Below, piece after piece: positions 1-10,200 of a stretch of 64,000 nt of DNA. Origin of the DNA: Membranipora membranacea (taxonomy: Eukaryota; Bryozoa; Gymnolaemata; Cheilostomatida; Membraniporidae); contig OU612066.1 of the NCBI GenBank assembly GCA_914767715.1, positions 17,551,001 to 17,615,000 of the forward strand, in the 5' to 3' direction. Position numbers and translations under genes: made by a program. Within the stretch, counting starts at the first letter, position 1, and each line of letters begins with the position of its first letter. The notes beneath the pieces are model-generated. The model saw only the letters and a program-made list of their open reading frames with translations. It was not told the DNA's origin and did no database searches.

Positions 1-16
1 GCTAGAAAAGGTCATT

Positions 17-564
17 GTGAAACTTCCATTGTGCATTGGTTATGGATGGGCAGAGAAAGTGGTTGATTATCAGGCGAAATACGGAGAAGATAACCAACCC
101 AGTTTCCTGGAACTACACAGTTTCCTCAAATTAAAGGCATATACCTTGTGTCATCCAATAAATCACATTCTCAAAACACTGATACATACACCTACACAAC
201 AGCCTGAATCACCACAGTCTCAATCACCACAGTCTCAATCACCACAGTCTCAATCACCACAGTCTCAATCACCACAGTCTCAATCACCACAGTCTCAATC
301 ACCACAGTCTCAATCACCACAGTCTCAATCACCACAGTCTCAATCACCACAGTCTCAATCACCTCTAGATAGTAGTGATGATATGGAATGCACATATCGT
401 TCATCAGAGTCGCATAATATACAGATGTGAGACAACTTTCAAGGCCTATCAACCAAAGAACAGAAACATTATATAACCACAAGAGGACTTTGTTTCAGCT
501 GTCTTAGGCATGGTCACTTATCAAAGGACTGCGAAGCACCATCAAAATGTTCAATCTTTTAATG
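17..564 (+). pseudogene. Gag-like fragment with CCHC zinc knuckle and SPQSQ repeat
   Basis: This is one reading frame with a single in-frame TGA at 428-430. After an unremarkable N-terminal part it contains ten SPQSQ pentapeptides. Past the TGA it reads GLCFSCLRHGHLSKDC, a perfect C-x2-C-x4-H-x4-C knuckle near 490-540. The segment before the knuckle (STKEQKHYITTRGLCFSCL) resembles the region before the knuckle in Gag proteins of BEL/Pao-type LTR retrotransposons; that family assignment is from general knowledge and is tentative. The frame ends at TAA 562-564, exactly where zinc-finger gene homology starts. No pol or LTR is visible, and the left end is cut by the window. It could be a retroelement remnant or a host exon derived from one. 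Confidence 0.5.
211..360 (+). repeat. Perfect 15-bp tandem repeat, 10 units
   Basis: Ten identical copies of ACCACAGTCTCAATC run head to tail with no substitution. They keep the frame and encode (SPQSQ)10. The perfect identity implies very recent expansion or ongoing slippage. Confidence 0.95.
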
Positions 565-1189
565 CTAGCCAACCCGAATACTTACTAACTGATGAACTCA
601 CACCGACTTCTGATGATGATGCTGATGAACCAGTAGAGTATAACAGTGGTGAAAAACTTGATGGGAGTCAGATTCAGGAAATTCAGATCAAACCTGAACC
701 TCCGTGTGATCTGCAGATAGAGTATGATGATACCCAGACTAGGCCATATGGAGACCCAGAACCTGAGAGCTTAAGATCGTCATGAAAAGGTGTAAGTCGA
801 AACTGATACCCCACATAAGGACACATACTGGAGATAAACTTTACGCTTGTATCGAATGCCCTTATAGATGCAAAAGTATATCGAGATTAAAAAGTCACAT
901 TCTGACACATACCAGAGAACAACCATTCGCTTGCCCAGGACAATCAACTTCGCAAAAGCACATTCTGACACATACTGGAGAAAAACCATTTGCCTGCCCT
1001 GAATGCCCCTATAGAAGCATATATAAAAGTAGTTTACGAAGGCACCTTCTGATACATTCCGGAGAAAAACCGTTTGCTTGCCCTGAATGCCCTCATAGAA
1101 GCCGGCATCTCTCATCTATGAAAAAGCATATGCTCAGCCATACTGGAGAAAAAACAATTGCTGTGCCTGCAATTGCAATCCCTAACTAG
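561..1189 (+). pseudogene. Z1: 5'-truncated C2H2 zinc-finger gene (pseudogene)
   Basis: Homology to the other ZNF genes starts abruptly at 561, inside the acidic linker (ASQPEYLLTDELTPTSDDD), so exons 1 and 2 are missing. The linker is open to about 780. A one-base frame change near 778-785 then separates it from the finger frame (782-1189), which starts at the basic patch KRCKSK. Fingers: YACIECPYR is complete; the next has lost its second Cys region (FACPGQSTSQKH); two more, FACPECPYRS and FACPECPHRS, are complete. The reading ends TGEKTIAVPAIAIPN without a further finger. The truncation, frameshift and damaged finger make this a pseudogene. Its 3' flank matches those of Z3 and Z7. Confidence 0.8.
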
Positions 1190-1925
1190 TCAACCCCAAG
1201 TTTTGTCAGACTTGTAATTTTAATATTGTAAATTGAAATCCCTGAGTAGCAGAAAACCTGCAAAGCTGGGAACAGTTTAAGCTGCAGTACTAGGACAAGT
1301 CAAAAAAGTCTACAAGCTTAGTTTTGTGGTCACAAATTGACAATCCAGCAACTCCGCCATTTATAGGACGAACCCATCACGGTATATTGTTGGTCCTGTA
1401 GTCAGAACGGCTTTTTTTCATCAGTATCCTAACAACAGCATCAATATATGATATAAAGATTGCCGTAACGATGACTGCTCTCTGTAGATAAGTATTTATG
1501 AGCAATGATTTAAGTTTTACCCAATTTCTGAAATACTTCCACTAATTGGTAGTTGTCATCACCTGTCTAAAGAGTCAGCAACTGCTGGAAACTAATGCAT
1601 TGGGCATTCATGAGAGATATGTACTGCATCGGGTATGTCTGACTAAATCCACCACCACCTATAGATATACACTTAATAATGTAACAGGTTGGTTTGATCA
1701 GAAACAAATGTTGCCTTGCCTAAAATAGCAAACTAACAAGGCACTATCGTGATACACAGCGCTGTGAGAATAAAACACGAGAATTTTATGAGCAACCGAA
1801 GTGACGTAAATCTTTTCTTCCATTTGTGCACAGATCACTAATATTGATATGGTACATATTATTGATATGAAAATATATAATATGGTACATACATATATAT
1901 TACCCTATTCTTATGGTTAGCAATT
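1190..1925 (+). repeat. ZNF 3' flank repeat, copy a (first segment)
   Basis: No gene is seen. The sequence is a diverged reverse-complement match to 31390-32700 downstream of Z3. Shared landmarks include the GATACACAGCGCTGTGAGA stretch (near 1750 here, near 31535 there) and the tandem GGTACATA stretch near 1850-1890. The repeat is interrupted by LINE-A and resumes at 6553. Confidence 0.7.
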
Positions 1926-2021
1926 AGGATGCAGTGAGCAGTGGAGCAGAGAGGTTGTGTTTTTGATTCACGCTCTCTACTAATTGCTATTTATGGCTAG
2001 ATAAAAAGAAATTCTACTATC

Positions 2022-3368
2022 ATGGCGCTTGACTTGAATAAATCAGGCAAAAGATTTAAATTTTATGCTGTCATTGCTGGGCATAAAGTTGGACTATATA
2101 ACGATTGGGATACTGCCAATCTCCAAGTGAACGGCTACAGTGGAAATAAACACAAAGGGTATGAGACGGAGGCAGCTGCTTTAAAATATCTTAAAACAAC
2201 TGGAGGCATATCAAATCCAATCAAATATTATACCAAAGTATCTACAAAGGATGCTAGTACCGGATTAGGCACAAGCAGCGACAGCAACAAAACATCAACA
2301 TCCACAGGCCCTTCTACACCGCTTTCCACGATGACAACAGAGAACATGGACACTTATTCACTGCAAGCAGAGTCTGACCTGGACCACTGCCAATCATGCC
2401 AGAAAATGCTGAGCATCATCGAAATTATGTCTGACAGACTAGAGCAGATGCATGCTAAGCTAGAAGCATTCTCTATACCAAATGAAAACCCCATTGAGAG
2501 AGCAGTTCAAGTCATGTCAGAGAAACTAGACATGATGGAGGCCAAACTTGACAAAGTCTCCTCACCCCCAGCTGATTATCGTCAGGCAGTAATGAGAAAT
2601 ATCAAACAACCGATTCCGCCTAAGTCAGCTTTCACTGAACAAAGAAACCAATATCACCAATCTCTCAACCAACGAGAACAACCTCAACAGACACAACAAC
2701 AGCAGCAACAGCAACAACAGCAACAACAGCAGCAACAACAGCAGCAAAAGCAACAACAGCAGCAACAAGCACAACAACAACGTCAAGATCAGCGCCTTAC
2801 ACAACCACCAAAAAGTCAATATACTGACAAATCTACCCCTGAATTCGACCATGAAAAATGCTTTATAATACACAGTACAAAACAGGACTTCACGTCAATC
2901 AGTCAGGATGACGTGAGAAAAGCAATCGGCAAATTAAACGGACCAACGATGATTGACTTTATCAAGCGATACAAGTTCAACTCGGCAGACCCGAAATTCA
3001 TAATACAGATAACAAAACCTGAACAAGTAGATATAATAATAAAAAAATGGGAAGCTGAAGCACTTGGAGGCTCATCAGCAAGACGACCCATTCAACCGAG
3101 CCAACATGTTGGCATCATCAAAGATGTTCCTATTTACATAATGAATGAAGACCTCCAACAAGAGGTCCAAACAGTATTCAAAGACGCTACAGTGTACCGA
3201 ATGAGGACCAAAGATGGCACTAACCCTCTACGAACTGTAAAAGTTAACTTCAATGATGAAACACAGCTAGGAAATGCACTGGCAAACGGCATAACCTTTA
3301 ACAAGCATCAGCTTTTGTTTCGAGTAGAGAAACCGTACGTCTTCCCTCCCAGGACCTACAATGGCTAA
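2022..3368 (+). CDS. LINE-A ORF1 protein: RNase H1-type hybrid-binding domain, Gln-rich tract, RRM-like region
   Basis: 448 aa. Residues 13-57 match the RNase H1 N-terminal hybrid-binding (viroplasmin-like) fold: FYAV at 14-17, G-x3-GLY-x2-W at 20-29, VNGYSG at 36-41 and an A-rich helix ending KYL at 57. A Ser/Thr-rich linker, probable coiled coils (about 118-185) and a Gln-rich stretch (about 218-262, mixed CAA and CAG codons) follow. The C-terminal part (about 275-440) looks like the paired RRM-like region of Jockey-type ORF1 proteins, with VGIIKDVPIYI and RTVKVNF as likely beta strands. The protein ends FRVEKPYVFPPRTYNG, where relatives usually continue into CCHC knuckles, so no knuckle is present. 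Expected role: RNA binding in the retrotransposition RNP. Confidence 0.8.
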   Translation: MALDLNKSGKRFKFYAVIAGHKVGLYNDWDTANLQVNGYSGNKHKGYETEAAALKYLKTTGGISNPIKYYTKVSTKDASTGLGTSSDSNKTSTSTGPSTPLSTMTTENMDTYSLQAESDLDHCQSCQKMLSIIEIMSDRLEQMHAKLEAFSIPNENPIERAVQVMSEKLDMMEAKLDKVSSPPADYRQAVMRNIKQPIPPKSAFTEQRNQYHQSLNQREQPQQTQQQQQQQQQQQQQQQQQQKQQQQQQAQQQRQDQRLTQPPKSQYTDKSTPEFDHEKCFIIHSTKQDFTSISQDDVRKAIGKLNGPTMIDFIKRYKFNSADPKFIIQITKPEQVDIIIKKWEAEALGGSSARRPIQPSQHVGIIKDVPIYIMNEDLQQEVQTVFKDATVYRMRTKDGTNPLRTVKVNFNDETQLGNALANGITFNKHQLLFRVEKPYVFPPRTYNG

Positions 3369-6291
3369 TCTAAGCGTAAGAAACCAAGCATCAATAAACT
3401 CGTCTAACATTTATGAACAAAGTCTCTGCTACCATAACCGCATATGGAATACTATTAGCTCCCTATCTGAGATGAAGCCTGCATCCAGCAACAATTTGAG
3501 ACTTCTACATCACAACGTAAGGTCATTATATAAAAAGATGTTTTATTATGAAAGCCTCAATCTTTTTAAGTCAACCGACATTTTTTCTGTTTCTGAAACA
3601 TGGCTCACTCCTGATATTCCAGATAGTCTTGTTGACTTGCCTGGATTCTCAATAGCTAGATGTGACAGAAAATCTACAACCAAAACCCGGGGAGGCGGTG
3701 CTGCGCTCTTTGTAAAATCTTCATATAAATTCTCTATAATAAGTCAATTAAGTGTTAAACTGTCCAAATTTTGTGACTCGGTTTGGATAAAAATACCTTC
3801 CACAAACAACCAACACGGCTACATCATCGGATCAATTTATCTTCCCCCTGATGCTAACAAAACTGAATTCATTACAATGATGAGCTCAATTCTACATCAA
3901 AACCAATATGTTGGCCATAAGTTTATACTACTAGGAGATTTTAATATTAATCGGAATTCCTCATCAAACGAAAAAACACATTTAGAGCAGAGCTTCTTGT
4001 CTGCAGGGCTATTACAGCAAGTTAATGGGATTTCATACATTAGCCATTTAGGGAGAGAAAGCTTATTAGACCACAACTATGTGAACAGTGACATTAGCAT
4101 TAATAGTTGCAAGATCCTGACATGCGATAGATCAATTTCTGATCACTATGCCACATACTTAGTAATTAATCAACATCATGCTATAAAACAGCCACGCAAA
4201 CTAATTAGAACCAGAAATATTCACAGCATTAATCATGAGGAATTTTATAATGACTGTTCGAAACTTCCACTACTGCAAACAGCAACTGACATGAACAAAT
4301 CATTGCATCACCGCATGGAAAATATCGAAAACTTTATCTCTGACCTGATTGACAAGCATGCTCCAGTTCAAACAAAAAGAGTGCGAGGGGCTAAAAACCA
4401 GTGGCTTTTCCCTGATATTCAGCATCTCATTAATTTAAGAAACAAATTTCACAAGAGGGTATTCAAGGATGTACCTAATCCAGCTACAGCGCAAGTCAAA
4501 CAGTTCAACAAGTTTCGAAACTTTGTTACAAATAAAATTAGGAATGCTAAGAAAGACTTTATAAATGACTCGTTATCTAAAGATGAAAAAAGTTTTTTCA
4601 CCTGCCTGAAATCACTGACAGGAAAGAAGAAATCCTCTGATCAAATCGAGAAAATTAGCTATCAAAACTCTACCTACACCTCAAACTCTGACAAGGCAAA
4701 TGCCCTTAATAGATATTTCACCACGGTCGCTGGACAATCGGTTTTTATTCCTAAGATCGATCCACAACCTGACCTTTTCCATGGTCCAAGTTTCTCTTTC
4801 ACATATGTTGAGAGCGAAACAATCTACAAACTGATAAAGTCCCTCAAACCAAATAAACGGGGTGGCTTGACCATGTTTCCAGCTTCCCTGTACCAAATTG
4901 TTGCAGACCTATTAGCTCTTCCCATAGCCCTGATCATTAACGAATGCTACAAGAAATCAATATTCCCTGACTGCCTAAAAACAGCCCTGGTCACCCCACT
5001 CTTTAAGAAGGGCGATAAAACAGACCCTTGCAATTACAGACCAATTTCCAGTCTGCCAATCATATCAAAGGTGTTTGAGCTAGGTATGAAAAATCAAATT
5101 ATGACCTTTATCGAAACACATGGAATACTCTCAGATCGACAATTCGGTTTTCGTAAGCACCATTCTAGTGAACAGTTACTACTTTCTCTTTTACAAAATT
5201 GGAGAACAACGCTAGACAACCCTCAACCGAATTTCATAGGTGCACTGTCTTTGGACGTACGTAAAGCATTTGACACTATAAATCATGGACAACTCATCCA
5301 CACTCTAAAGCGACTAAATTTTGCAGAGTCAACAACAAAATTATTTACATCCTATCTTTCACATCGAACCCAAATCATGAAAGTCGATCATGATCAGTCC
5401 AGTGCACTACCGATTACATGTGGAGTACCCCAAGGAAGTGTTCTAGGTCCAATCTTATTCAATCTTGCTATCAATGATCTCCTTAACAAGCACAAAACTG
5501 CATTCGCTTACGCTGATGACACCGTTATTTACTGCACAGCAACAGATATCCATACCTTAATGGATAAATCTGAGTCATTGATGAGAGAAGTATCGAATTG
5601 GTATTCAAACAATCTCCTTCAACTCAACTTATCCAAAACTCAATACTGTATTTTCTCAAATAGGAAAGTAGAAGATTTTTACCAAATCCAAATAAACAAT
5701 TTGAAAATAGAATCCAAGCATTCACTCAATCTTCTTGGAGTTATTCTTGATTCAGAACTTAGTTTAACCCCTCAGGCTAATGCCACCGCCTCTAAAGCAA
5801 ACAAAATGGTCAACTTGTTATCAAAACTAAAAAAATACATGACAGTAGAAAACTCATTGAAGACTTACAAATCACTGATCAGACCTATAGTAGAATACTG
5901 CTCATCATTGTACCTTGATGGTTTAGCCAAAAATTCAGATACATTAGAAAAAGTACAAAATAAAGCAATCAGAATCATAACTTCAGCCCCCAAACAATTT
6001 TCTGTCACATCTGGCCGCTTGCTCCTAAATTTACATACTCTCCACAGTAGAAGGAATTTTCTTTTTCACAATTTTGTCAAATCGAGGGTCCATAAAGGCC
6101 GTGCATCCAAGCACATACTTCATCTCGTTAGCAAATCAAACAGACATACACGATCACTTCGTAGCAACTGTGCAATAATTAAACCCTCATTTAGATCAAA
6201 CCTAGGCAAATCAGCCTTTTTAAATATTTTTCATACATTTGTAACTAAATCAACCAAGCCTCATGAATCATTATCATTTAATCCCACCTAA
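3361..6291 (+). CDS. LINE-A ORF2 protein: APE endonuclease and reverse transcriptase
   Basis: 976 aa, uninterrupted. It starts 8 bp before the ORF1 stop (ATGGCTAA overlap), so translation coupling or reinitiation is likely. The endonuclease/exonuclease/phosphatase domain occupies about 45-265: LHHNVRS, SETWL, GDFNINR (about 192-198) and the catalytic SDH (about 260). The RT domain occupies about 480-790: FKKGDK and NYRPISSL (about 547-560), motif A SLDVRKAFDTIN (about 628-640, catalytic Asp present), GVPQGSVLGP (about 687) and motif C YADD (about 716). A C-terminal region of about 180 residues follows. It nicks target DNA and primes reverse transcription on the LINE RNA. All catalytic residues I can recognise are intact, so the copy may be competent. 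Confidence 0.92.
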   Translation: MANLSVRNQASINSSNIYEQSLCYHNRIWNTISSLSEMKPASSNNLRLLHHNVRSLYKKMFYYESLNLFKSTDIFSVSETWLTPDIPDSLVDLPGFSIARCDRKSTTKTRGGGAALFVKSSYKFSIISQLSVKLSKFCDSVWIKIPSTNNQHGYIIGSIYLPPDANKTEFITMMSSILHQNQYVGHKFILLGDFNINRNSSSNEKTHLEQSFLSAGLLQQVNGISYISHLGRESLLDHNYVNSDISINSCKILTCDRSISDHYATYLVINQHHAIKQPRKLIRTRNIHSINHEEFYNDCSKLPLLQTATDMNKSLHHRMENIENFISDLIDKHAPVQTKRVRGAKNQWLFPDIQHLINLRNKFHKRVFKDVPNPATAQVKQFNKFRNFVTNKIRNAKKDFINDSLSKDEKSFFTCLKSLTGKKKSSDQIEKISYQNSTYTSNSDKANALNRYFTTVAGQSVFIPKIDPQPDLFHGPSFSFTYVESETIYKLIKSLKPNKRGGLTMFPASLYQIVADLLALPIALIINECYKKSIFPDCLKTALVTPLFKKGDKTDPCNYRPISSLPIISKVFELGMKNQIMTFIETHGILSDRQFGFRKHHSSEQLLLSLLQNWRTTLDNPQPNFIGALSLDVRKAFDTINHGQLIHTLKRLNFAESTTKLFTSYLSHRTQIMKVDHDQSSALPITCGVPQGSVLGPILFNLAINDLLNKHKTAFAYADDTVIYCTATDIHTLMDKSESLMREVSNWYSNNLLQLNLSKTQYCIFSNRKVEDFYQIQINNLKIESKHSLNLLGVILDSELSLTPQANATASKANKMVNLLSKLKKYMTVENSLKTYKSLIRPIVEYCSSLYLDGLAKNSDTLEKVQNKAIRIITSAPKQFSVTSGRLLLNLHTLHSRRNFLFHNFVKSRVHKGRASKHILHLVSKSNRHTRSLRSNCAIIKPSFRSNLGKSAFLNIFHTFVTKSTKPHESLSFNPT

Positions 6292-6520
6292 TGTTGTTAA
6301 CTTGTATTTTTGTTTGCCACTCTCTGTTTCTTCTTTTCTTTTTTCATCTTATTCATGCAATTTATGATACCATGCTTTCATTATCCTACACACTATATAG
6401 TATGTAACACCCTACCACTTATATCTTTTTATTCAATTCTTTTTTTGTATCTATGTTAATGTGTATGAGGTCAACAAGTTATTTTTAATTTGCTTTAATT
6501 ATAAACTTTTAGAAAACCTC

Positions 6521-6552
6521 AATAAATAAATAAATAAATAAATAAATAAATT
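6521..6552 (+). repeat. (TAAA)n 3' tail of LINE-A
   Basis: About eight AATA/TAAA units follow the 3' UTR directly and mark the 3' end of the element. Confidence 0.85.
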
Positions 6553-6963
6553 AATTTGCTGTGAATTAGATAGGTTGCCGAATGTGATTGACAATGGTTA
6601 TCCAAATTATAAATTGCTATCCGTAGAAGGACGCGCTGCTAATTTAAACATTGTTGATTGAGCACTGGAGTTTTCTCGCCTCGTCATTGCAGCAGAGGCA
6701 ACAATCAATGAGTTCTCAGACCTTGTTGTGGATGGAATAGCAACAAAATGTTAATGCAATGGTAACATTAATGCAATTAAAAGTATTTCATTTTACTAGG
6801 TCATTCTCAAGTTATATTGCAAGGCCTTGTTTGTGCATCATACACAGTATATATTGGTACACTATTAACCCGAAGGCCCCTAAGTGCCTATAGCTATAAA
6901 ATTTGTGGCTCAAAATATTTAATTTCTGTAATTGTACTCCGTTGAGCTTTTTTATCATTTATT
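6553..6963 (+). repeat. ZNF 3' flank repeat, copy a (second segment)
   Basis: Non-coding. It is the reverse-complement homologue of 31080-31340 and 54900-55130. Landmarks: the TTGTTGTGGATGG stretch, the tract where ATTAATGCAATT leads into a GGTCATT stretch, and GTGGCTCAAA before TTTAATTTCTG. The last five bases (TTATT, 6959-6963) are the left target duplication of the copia element. Confidence 0.75.
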
Positions 6964-7120
6964 TGTTGTTAATTGACTTGTTCTTTGAGAGAATATAATT
7001 GCTTGTATTGAGTAGCCATGGGAGGAACAAAGAAGGAAGAACGCAATGCATGATGGGAAAAAGGTAACACAACTCTAATTAGCCAAAGGGAACACAACTA
7101 CAACTACACTATTTACAATA
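6964..7120 (-). repeat. 3' LTR of copia element
   Basis: 157 bp. In element orientation it begins TATTGT and ends ACAACA. By eye it is identical over its whole length to 11201-11357. Confidence 0.95.
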
Positions 7121-7129
7121 CTCCCACTT
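7121..7129 (-). promoter_or_regulatory. Polypurine tract of copia element
   Basis: On the minus strand AAGTGGGAG lies directly before the 3' LTR, the usual place and form of a plus-strand primer. Confidence 0.7.
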
Positions 7130-7262
7130 AGTTGCAGTTTTCTACAAAATGTAAAATACAAGTACAACAAAGTGATCATGAATTAGGGATAGAAAAAAGG
7201 TCCCTACACCTAGCCTATGCCGGTCAGACAGAAACTAATCCTAATCTAACCTACACAGATAT

Positions 7263-10200
7263 TTATCTCATACCGAGCATGTCTCTGATGGCGACAAATC
7301 TGTCACGGGGCAGCGATTTTGTCAGAATATCGGCTTTCATTTTCACAGAGGGACAATGTTCAGTTTTTATGCGATTGTTAGCGATTTCTTCTCTTATATA
7401 ATGATAGCGAATGTCGATATGCTTTGTGCGCTTACTGCTGGTGTTGTTGTTTGCTATTGCAATAGCGGACTGATTATCAACAAACAGAGTAAGCGGCTCA
7501 TTGCATGGATCATTGAGGTCGGAGTGGAGCTGACGGAACCAAGAGGCGTCTTTTGCAGCCTCTGAAGCAGAAATATACTCGGCTTCGGCGGTTGATAGGG
7601 CAACTACACTCTGCTGCTTACTGGACCAACTAACTGGTGCCTGACACTTTATGAAGATATTGCCTGAGGTAGAGTGGCGATTGGCGTTGTTGTCTGCCCA
7701 GCTTGCATCAGAATATACATGTGGTGGCAAATCTGATTTAGTGTATACTATACCATATTCCTTGGTCCCCTTGAGATATCGCAGTACTCTTTTTGCAGCA
7801 GTCATGTGGGCTTCGGATGGGGCTGCATTGAATTTTGACAGAACTCCCACTGAATGTGAGACATCAGGGCGTGTTGCTGAAGCTGCGTAGAGCAGAGAAC
7901 CAATGATTGATTGGTACAGAGCTTGATCAGTTGGTTTACTACCATCTTCTTTGCATAACTTGACGTCAGGTGCTGCAGGGGTAGGTGCAGTGTTGCAGTC
8001 TTCCATACCAAACCGTTTTAGCAGCTGAGTTATGTAATGCTTCTGAGTGAGCTTCAGGGAGTTATCCCCTCGTTTTATAGCAATACCCAAACACTGATGA
8101 ATCTCGCCAAGATCCTTCATTTTGAACTGTCGGGATAGGGCATTCTTTACTATGTTGATCTGATCAAGGCTGTCAGACATTATCACTAAGTCGTCCACAT
8201 AGACTGCTATGATGGTCTGAACGGTGTCAACGGTACGAGTGTAAATACACTGATCTGCACCAGACGGTGAGAATTCGAGTGATTTGAGGAAACTGTCCAG
8301 CACTACATTCCAACAGCGTGGAGATTGTTTTAGTCCATAGAGTGACTTCCTCAGTTTACAGACTAGGTTTTCATTACCCGGCTTGATAAAACCAGGAGGC
8401 TGAGCCATAAAGATATCTTCCTCAAGATTTCCATTCAGGAAAGCCGTGACTACATCCATCTGATGTATATACATTTCACGATTTACAGCATGAGCGAGAG
8501 CTACTCTGAGTGCGGGGAAACTTACCACGGGAGCATAAGTTTCATCATAATCTACACCAGCCTGCTGTGCATACCCTTTAGCTACCAGTCGGGCTTTGTA
8601 CCTCTCGATTGTACCATCGGTAGAGTGTTTGGCTTTAAACACCCACTTACAGCCTATCGTCTGGCGATCTGGTGGCAGTTCGACCAAATCCCAGGTCTCA
8701 TTATCCATCAATGCTTGGTACTCAGTCTCAGCAGCTGCCAACCACTGGTCAGAGTGTGGACTTTTGCTAGCATCAGAGAGACTAACTGGTTCGTCAACGC
8801 TTGTCACAGCACAGGCGTAGTGTTGAGTCACCTGTGCATACTCATCTATTCCATAACGAATGATTGGATTTTTGGTACGAGCAGGGCGTGCAGTTGTGCT
8901 AGGCATGACACCTGTGGGAGGTTCTAAGGCTACAGAGTCAGGTTTGGCTATGCTTTGTTCGATCGTAGGCAGTGAAGGCATACCAAACTTTGTTTCGTCA
9001 AACACAACATCTCTTCGTACCACCACTCTCTTGGTCGAGGGATCATACAAACGATAGCCTTTGGCTCTGAGGCTATATCCTACGTGTACCATACTTTGAG
9101 CTTTTGCATCCATCTTATGTCGAAGGGGGTCGGGTATGTGTGCATAGGCTCTGCAACCGAACACGCGGAGACTACCAAGGTCAGGCTTTCTACCATGTAA
9201 CAGCTCATGAGGAGTTGTCATATCTGTGTGAGCTCGAGTCGGCACACGGTTTCGTATATACACAGCCGTGGCGATGGCTTCAGCCCAGAATGATTTGGGT
9301 AGGCCAGACTGTATGATGAGAGCACGTGCAGCCTCACAAACTGTCCGATTGTAGCGCTCAGCACAGCCATTTTGCTCAGCGGTGTGTCGTACTGTTACCT
9401 GATGGTGAATACCTTGTGACTGCAGATAGTCCTCAAACTCGTGTGAAATATACTCGCCCCCATTGTCACTACGTAATGTCCCTATTGTCTGACCGGTCAT
9501 GTTAGTAACCAAAGCTTCATATTCCCTGAATGTAGAGAAAACATCAGATTTATTACGCAGAAAATACACATGAGTGAATCTAGTGAAATCATCAATAAAG
9601 GAAACAAAATACCTACTACCACCTATTGTTTCATTTCTCATCGGGCCACATACATCGGTGTGCACTAGCTCTAACACACGCTTAGACTTTATTCCAGAAG
9701 CCTTGAACGGCTTACGAGCCATTTTCCCTAACACACATGGCTCACAAACACCTATATCATCATTAACATGTAAGTCACTACCATTGACACTCCATTTACT
9801 CATGTTACGGATACTGGCAGTGTTGACATGGGCTAGGCGTTGATGCCATAATGTACAGTTTGATATAGCAGACAGTGCTGCAGAGTGATCATCGTGAGCA
9901 GAATCTATATCTAGGTAGTAAAGTTTGTTGACCAATGTCCCACGGGCACACACCATTTGACGCCTATTCTTAATCCAGCAACGAGAGTGGCCAAACTGAA
10001 CAACAAATCCGCGTTGTGTTGCTGCTTTTACAGAGAACAAATTACCATTCAAGTTAGGTATGTACAATACATCATACAGCGTACATTGACGATAGTTAGA
10101 GCCACTCACCCTTATTCTCAGCTTGATGCTACCCTTACCTACCACTTCGACTTTTGAACCATCAGCTATCGTCACTGTTTCAGATCGCTCTAGTGGGGTA

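Larger units (their letters stand above)
1926..6552 (+). mobile_element. LINE-A: full-length, apparently intact two-ORF non-LTR retrotransposon
   Basis: The element has a 5' UTR of about 95 bp, ORF1 (2022-3368), an overlapping ORF2 (3361-6291), a 3' UTR and a (TAAA)n tail at 6521-6552. Both ORFs are open. Its borders are inferred from the flanking repeat: 1900-1925 and the sequence from 6553 align with one continuous stretch near 55230-55300 in another copy. The ORF2 organisation (APE-type endonuclease followed by reverse transcriptase with GVPQGSVLGP and YADD) places it in the CR1/L2/Jockey assemblage; I cannot fix the clade. A fragment of the same family's 3' UTR lies reversed at 28623-28760. 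Confidence 0.85.

Noticed and set aside
7356-9843. Plus-strand frames inside the copia element
   Set aside because: Shadows of the 1300-codon copia polyprotein on the other strand.
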